Under the pieces are notes generated by a model that searched no databases, was not told the DNA's origin, and saw only the letters and a program-made list of their open reading frames with translations. Shown here one piece after another: positions 44,918 through 49,150 of a stretch of 49,150 nucleotides of DNA; the first letter of the stretch is position 1, and every line of letters starts with the position of its first letter. The DNA lies in the NCBI GenBank assembly GCA_037178675.1, contig JAYMGJ010000110.1, positions 1 through 49,150 on the forward strand, read 5' to 3'. This stretch comes from Scleroderma bovista (taxonomy: Eukaryota > Basidiomycota > Agaricomycetes > Boletales > Sclerodermataceae). The translations under genes and the position numbers were made by a program.

Positions 44918-47145
44918 TCAAATGGTATATCTGTATAGAGGACTAGCATCGCCCATGTTCACGAACTCGTCCCTCTGATCATCTGTAATCCCCTTTTCGC
45001 GGCACAACGATTCTCTCTGCTTGTTAATGCGGTTGTAGTCCCACATCGCAAAAAGTGACAACAGAATTCTTATCAATGATCATCAGTAACACACACCAAC
45101 ATCGCAGGGGGCAAACTTACGAAAGAGTAAGGAAGCCCACGATTGTCCCATGACCAGTGTGGAATCGAGGGGGGTCAAGGTAGACAAATGACGAGCAGAT
45201 CCTTCAATTTTTATCAGCAATGATGTCGGAAGAACAACGGCAAAGAAATTACCCTCCCAGGTTCCCTATACCAATAACCATCGCAAGAACAACGCCGCGT
45301 TTCGTATCTCCGCCAGCATTTGACGAAGTCCACGCCAAATCTACGGCGATAGTAGGATAGACTCCCACAGTAGCCAATACAGTTCCAGCATACGATGCAA
45401 CGGCACTGCGCTGTGTATAGAGGATAATATAGCCCACCAGCGAGACAAACGCGCCACCTATCACGTATGGTCCGCGCAGTTTATGCTTGTCAGAAATTAT
45501 TCCAACCAAGATGGTGAATATACAGCCACAAATGAAGGGCGGAACCGATAGTAGCTGTGCATTAGTAGCAGAATAGCCGAGTTCATTGATGATTGTGGGG
45601 GTAAAAAGAGCGATAGCGTAAACTGGGACGAGTAACCTGGTCATTGAGTTAGAGTGGTCGCCCAGTTAGAGAAAGAGAGCAAGGGAGAGTAGCGATAAGG
45701 GAGGCTGCATACCCAATATATATACCAACTTGAACATATGACTTGTAGTCTTGCAAAGCTTGGAGGACAAATTGAAACCGATACTCTGTGGAGAGGCTGT
45801 TCGAGTCTTGCCTCAGCAGCTCGATGACATAGTGCCTCTCGGCATCCGTCAAGAAAGATGCGGTATCTGGGTACTGCACAACAGGTCTCGATCCGACATC
45901 TGGCGGAGAAACAACGTGCGCTTACATCATACATAAAAATGAAAGCGATACAAGCCACTAGGATTGTCGCTGAAGGGGAATGAGATGGTGTCAATGGGAT
46001 CACAATGCCAAAAGGTTACCAATGCCTTCTAAGCAGAACTGGTGAACAAGGTGAGATTGTATCGCCAGATCGAAGTTCATACTCACAATCCACTGCCATC
46101 CATGGAGACCAGCAATTCTATCGGATATAAGTTAGCTATCTATCACAGTGGAAAGGCTCCTTCTCACCCTTCCATCTGCTCGATAGCGTAACTGGTGGAA
46201 CTAAGCATATATTATCGTCTTCATTGGAAAGTGGCACTTACGCCAGCATACCACCAAAGGCCCCTTAACAGATTTGAGTCGCACACAGTGCACTCAGGTA
46301 CGGCTACTCACCTGCAAAGGTTGCAGCAGAGAAAAAGATAGCGATACGCATCGACCGATCCGCCCTTGGGTACCAAAGCGATATGTAGTATGTTACTCCT
46401 GGAAACAACCCAGACTCTGTGAGGCCAAGAAAGAGTCGAGCACTAATAAATGATTTCAACTCGTGAAATATCGACAATTTGCTGTTCTTTGGCACTCACA
46501 TCACGAGTCCCTGGTAAGTTTTCACAAGGCACATCAACATCATGACTATGCCCCATGCAATCATGATTGAAGGGACTGTTTTGGCGGGTTAGAAGATGAT
46601 AGAATAGTGGTAGCACAACCTACGCACTCCATCGTGAAGGCCTGAACAGCTTGAGAGCGATGTTTCTGACAAAAATACATTTTCGATAAGCTGATGGGTG
46701 GTCAAGAACCGACATACGATGGAATCTCAGCAAAGCTATACAGGATCTGCAAACATTGTCAGCGACATCCGAAGAAACATTGTATTGCATACGAAGAAGA
46801 CGGCAGCAGCCATGTTATACCTATACCCAACAAGGTGCAGGTCTGTGGACATCCCCGCAATCTTTGCATTGCCTGGTGTCATCAGATTCGAGGATAAGAA
46901 TGTGTTGCTTAAATATTCGACATAAAAACCAACCGATATTTGCGCGATCTCTGCCAAATGGCGTCAGGACACTTCAAAATCAAATGGCGGGATGCGGACA
47001 CTTACAGAAAAGACAGAAGGTAGAGAAAGGAAACAAGTGGCAGGAGATGGACATCGAGCTTCCTCAAGACCCTCGCACGTTCTGCAGGATCGAGTTCGGT
47101 GTCTTTCTCGATGTGCGACTCTGCACTATTCCTTGGCAACGACAT
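44918..47145 (-). CDS. Dal5/ACS-type MFS permease (allantoate permease family)
   Basis: A major-facilitator anion:cation symporter of the fungal Dal5 family, which takes up organic anions such as allantoate, nicotinate or pantothenate; the substrate cannot be read from sequence. Seen after splicing: MSLPRNSAESHIEKDTELDP, LRKLDVHLLPLVSFLYLLSF then LDRANIGNAKIAGMSTDL, YNMAAAVFFILYSFAEIPSN, IPSIMIAWGIVMMLMCLV, ARLFLGLTESGLFPGVTYYI then SLWYPRADRSMRIAIFFSA, ATILVACIAFIFMYDYPDTA, and LLSVPPFICGCIFTILVGII then SDKHKLRGPYVIGGA, ending EFVNMGDASPLYRYTI. At least a dozen short exons. The ATG at 47145 is chosen; an in-frame Met at 47265 lacks support. A TATATAA at 47297-47303 lies about 150 bp upstream. 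Confidence 0.9.
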
Positions 47146-47625
47146 GGCGTCCCGGGAGGTCACCGAAGAAAAGAACACGGGAATGAGGTTAGAAGGCAAG
47201 TTTGAGCCACTGTTCGGTAACTTGTGGCCTCCATGCTTGCATTTAGCGTTTACCGGCGGGTGCACCTAATAACGTTACCGGCGCTCGATTCGCTTGTTAT
47301 ATAAAAGTTTCTCTGGCGGGCCAACACGTTGTGGCAGCGATGATGACCACGTCATGACGGAATAGATATGCCGAGCTTGCTGAGCGCTGAGCAGTGAGCC
47401 TGCGGCTAGTCTCCCAAAGTCAGACTTTATTAGAGAAAGATAGTCGTTCCACTAAATTTAGGACTCGCCGAGTTGAGTAATAACAGTGCTCGTCGAGCAT
47501 CCATCTTTCAGATTGAGTCGTGTACACAGCCATCTTGTCACTCTGAGCCTATAGCTCCTCATCCCATGTATTGCATAAAGTCCATCTTGTCTGGTGAGAC
47601 GAGTACTATTTATACAAAGTGCCAG
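47146..47625. other. Promoter region of the permease gene
   Basis: About 480 bp between the permease start and the stop of the topoisomerase gene, both on the minus strand. It contains a TATA-like TTATATAAAA at 47297-47306, readable in both directions. No gene recognised. Confidence 0.5.
47297..47303 (-). promoter_or_regulatory. Possible TATA box of the permease gene
   Basis: TATATAA on the minus strand about 150 bp upstream of the permease ATG. Position is plausible but unproven. Confidence 0.35.
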
Positions 47626-49150
47626 CTAAAAGGCGTCGGGCGCACCAAACATCCCACTTTTCGTCTTTAGATCGCGTTTACCCTTCTTTGTTCCTGTGCT
47701 TTTGGTACCGCTTCGACTCGAGCGAGGTGCCTTGGTCCCTTTTGCACGCTTTGAGGGTCCAGGACCCCCATTCCCTGGACATTCTACGAAGAACGACTAA
47801 ATCTCGAATGTCCGAGGAAATGTAAGGAAATTCATACCCGACGCCCAATGTCCTACTTGACCACACCTCAAACATTCGTCATTGGAAGATGTCGCTCCTC
47901 GCTTCTTCGGGATTGCTGCTTTCGAGTCCGATCGTAAAGATAGGGTAGCAGGACAGGCTATAGTGTTGTCAGCGCTACGAATCGGGAGATTTATAGTCAT
48001 CTGTCTGGGCGTACCGTTGCTGTAATGGCCTGGCTTGCCACATTTAAAACATGTAGCAGCTGGTATATCCGAATTCGACATTCCGTGGCTTTTCGAATGA
48101 CTTGACATTCCCCCAGTGGGGCAGGCTAGTGAATAGAATAAATACAGTCAAGTTTCAATACACATAAACTTACCTGAAGCCCAATGACCTTCTTGGTCGC
48201 ACTGTGCATTTTTGTCAGAAACATTAAACGTGGACAACATGACATACCTTGAAACACCTCCCAGAAGACGAAGCATTGTTTTGACTGGCTGTGCGAGTTG
48301 ACATAGGCGACGTTGATTTGTTTGGTTCATCGTCCCACTCAAAGAAGCCGCACCCCTCGTCCCTACCCTTCGCGCAACCCCAGAAAAGGCGACCTTTGTT
48401 AAGGCCATCTTTTGTGACTGTTCGTTGAACAGCGTCATCTTTACACCGACATTGCCGTGTCGGTACACTACTTGCTATTACCTGGCGGTGGATTGGTATA
48501 GTGAGCACCACGATATTCACGATTCACCTTCCAGACTCACTAGTTGTTCAGTTTCAGAAGCTCTCTTTACAGGTACAACAGGTGGCCGTCCATCATTCGT
48601 AACACAGTCTTCGTCCTCGACCCATTCGAAGAAGCCACATTTGTTCGTGCTGCACTGGTAAAATTGCCTACCTTGGCGAGCGCATGTTTGCGTCACCATC
48701 CTGCGAGTTGCAGGAGCGCCACATTTACATTCCCGTAGTCGATCCGAGGACGGAAACACGTTCTGTGTCGAAGGACCTGGCCGAGTAGCAGAAACGCCAG
48801 ACCGCGAGACGCTAATGCGCGAATGCGGAGCTGCTGGTTCTGCACGGTTTAGAGGGCGGTCTGAGTTTGAAGCAAACGGTTAATAGTCCAGGAAGCCATG
48901 GAGGAATCCTTCTATACCTTTGCCATCGACCCTGGGAGAAGGCGATTTGGGTGGGCGATCACGTCGGGATGACGGTGCAGTGACTTGCTGCCCTGCGCCA
49001 CGATCACGACCTCCACCTCCGTTATTTGGCGCATCATCGTTATCATCATCATCGGGGTTATTCGCCCCCCTCCCCCTCCCCCTCCCACCTCCACCACCAT
49101 TCCCCCCACCACCATCTCCGGGGCCCTGTCCATCATTCCCTCCCGCGGCA
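47626..49150 (-). CDS. TOP3: DNA topoisomerase III, C-terminal part (5' end outside window)
   Basis: Only the C-terminal accessory region is present; the catalytic part lies beyond 49150. Top3 acts with a RecQ helicase to dissolve recombination intermediates. In order: a Gly/Arg-rich linker (GGGGNGGGGGRGRGRG), an acidic/Asn stretch, GRF zinc finger 1 (ECKCGAPATRRMVTQTCAR ... KCGFFEWVEDE), GRF finger 2 (CRCKDDAVQRTVTKDGLNKG ... GCGFFEWDDEP), then three CCHC knuckles: CFKCDQEGHWASACP, CFKCGKPGHYSNACP and CLRCGQVGHWASECP. A basic tail (SKRAKGTKAPRSSRS, then TKKGKRD) ends at 47626. Tandem GRF fingers match Top3 alpha; CCHC knuckles are also known from plant Top3 alpha. Introns often split the knuckles. 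Without the catalytic domain in view, another GRF/CCHC protein remains possible. Confidence 0.75.

Noticed and set aside
1..49150. CRISPR arrays, integrated viruses or transposase genes
   Set aside because: No regularly spaced repeats, reverse-transcriptase, integrase or transposase motifs were found; the genome is eukaryotic.

Overview
The window is nuclear DNA from a filamentous basidiomycete, most likely an Agaricomycete. The evidence is genes on both strands only 10-900 bp apart, almost all broken by 45-60 nt GT-AG introns with CTRAY-like branch points, and proteins of fungal type (Sey1, Rse1, the TFIIIC B-block subunit, Dcc1, a Dal5-type permease). No prokaryotic operon, CRISPR array, intact transposon or virus was seen. 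Gene models below were spliced by hand by following protein-family continuity across GT/AG junctions.

Layout, left to right. 0-0.7 kb: an unresolved minus-strand gene or pseudogene. 1-5 kb: a Tcp11-domain protein (-) head to head with a NIPA-type magnesium transporter (+), start codons 9 bp apart. 5-8.2 kb: a DUF262 protein (+) converging on the Ctf18-RFC subunit DCC1 (-). 8.3-11.7 kb: a CDF metal transporter and an iron-type alcohol dehydrogenase/maleylacetate reductase (both -). 12.5-17.7 kb: a very long ARF-GEF (PH-Sec7-PH). 18.2-21.1 kb: a divergent CK2 alpha kinase and a J-like coiled-coil protein. 21.2-27.1 kb: the large TFIIIC B-block subunit. 27.5-28.5 kb: a membrane-anchored glutaredoxin-fold protein without the catalytic cysteine. 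28.5-31.9 kb: a gene-poor stretch. 32-38.4 kb: an SLC35F-type transporter, a weak candidate gene and the ER-fusion GTPase SEY1. 38.5-40.2 kb: a 53-aa basic protein behind a TATA box, two tRNA-Val(AAC) genes and an Ohr/OsmC peroxidase. 40.3-47.1 kb: the SF3b subunit RSE1 and a Dal5-like MFS permease. 47.6 kb to the end: the 3' part of a topoisomerase III gene with GRF fingers and CCHC knuckles.

Most genes are housekeeping functions (cohesion, splicing, Pol III transcription, ER shaping, vesicle traffic, ion transport) and do not form one pathway. No clear new multi-gene system is visible. The most interesting items are family members that have lost a key catalytic residue (glutaredoxin-like, Sec7), a divergent CK2 paralogue, exons of 7 and 14 nt, the 9-bp head-to-head gene pair, and the unrecognised locus at the left end.
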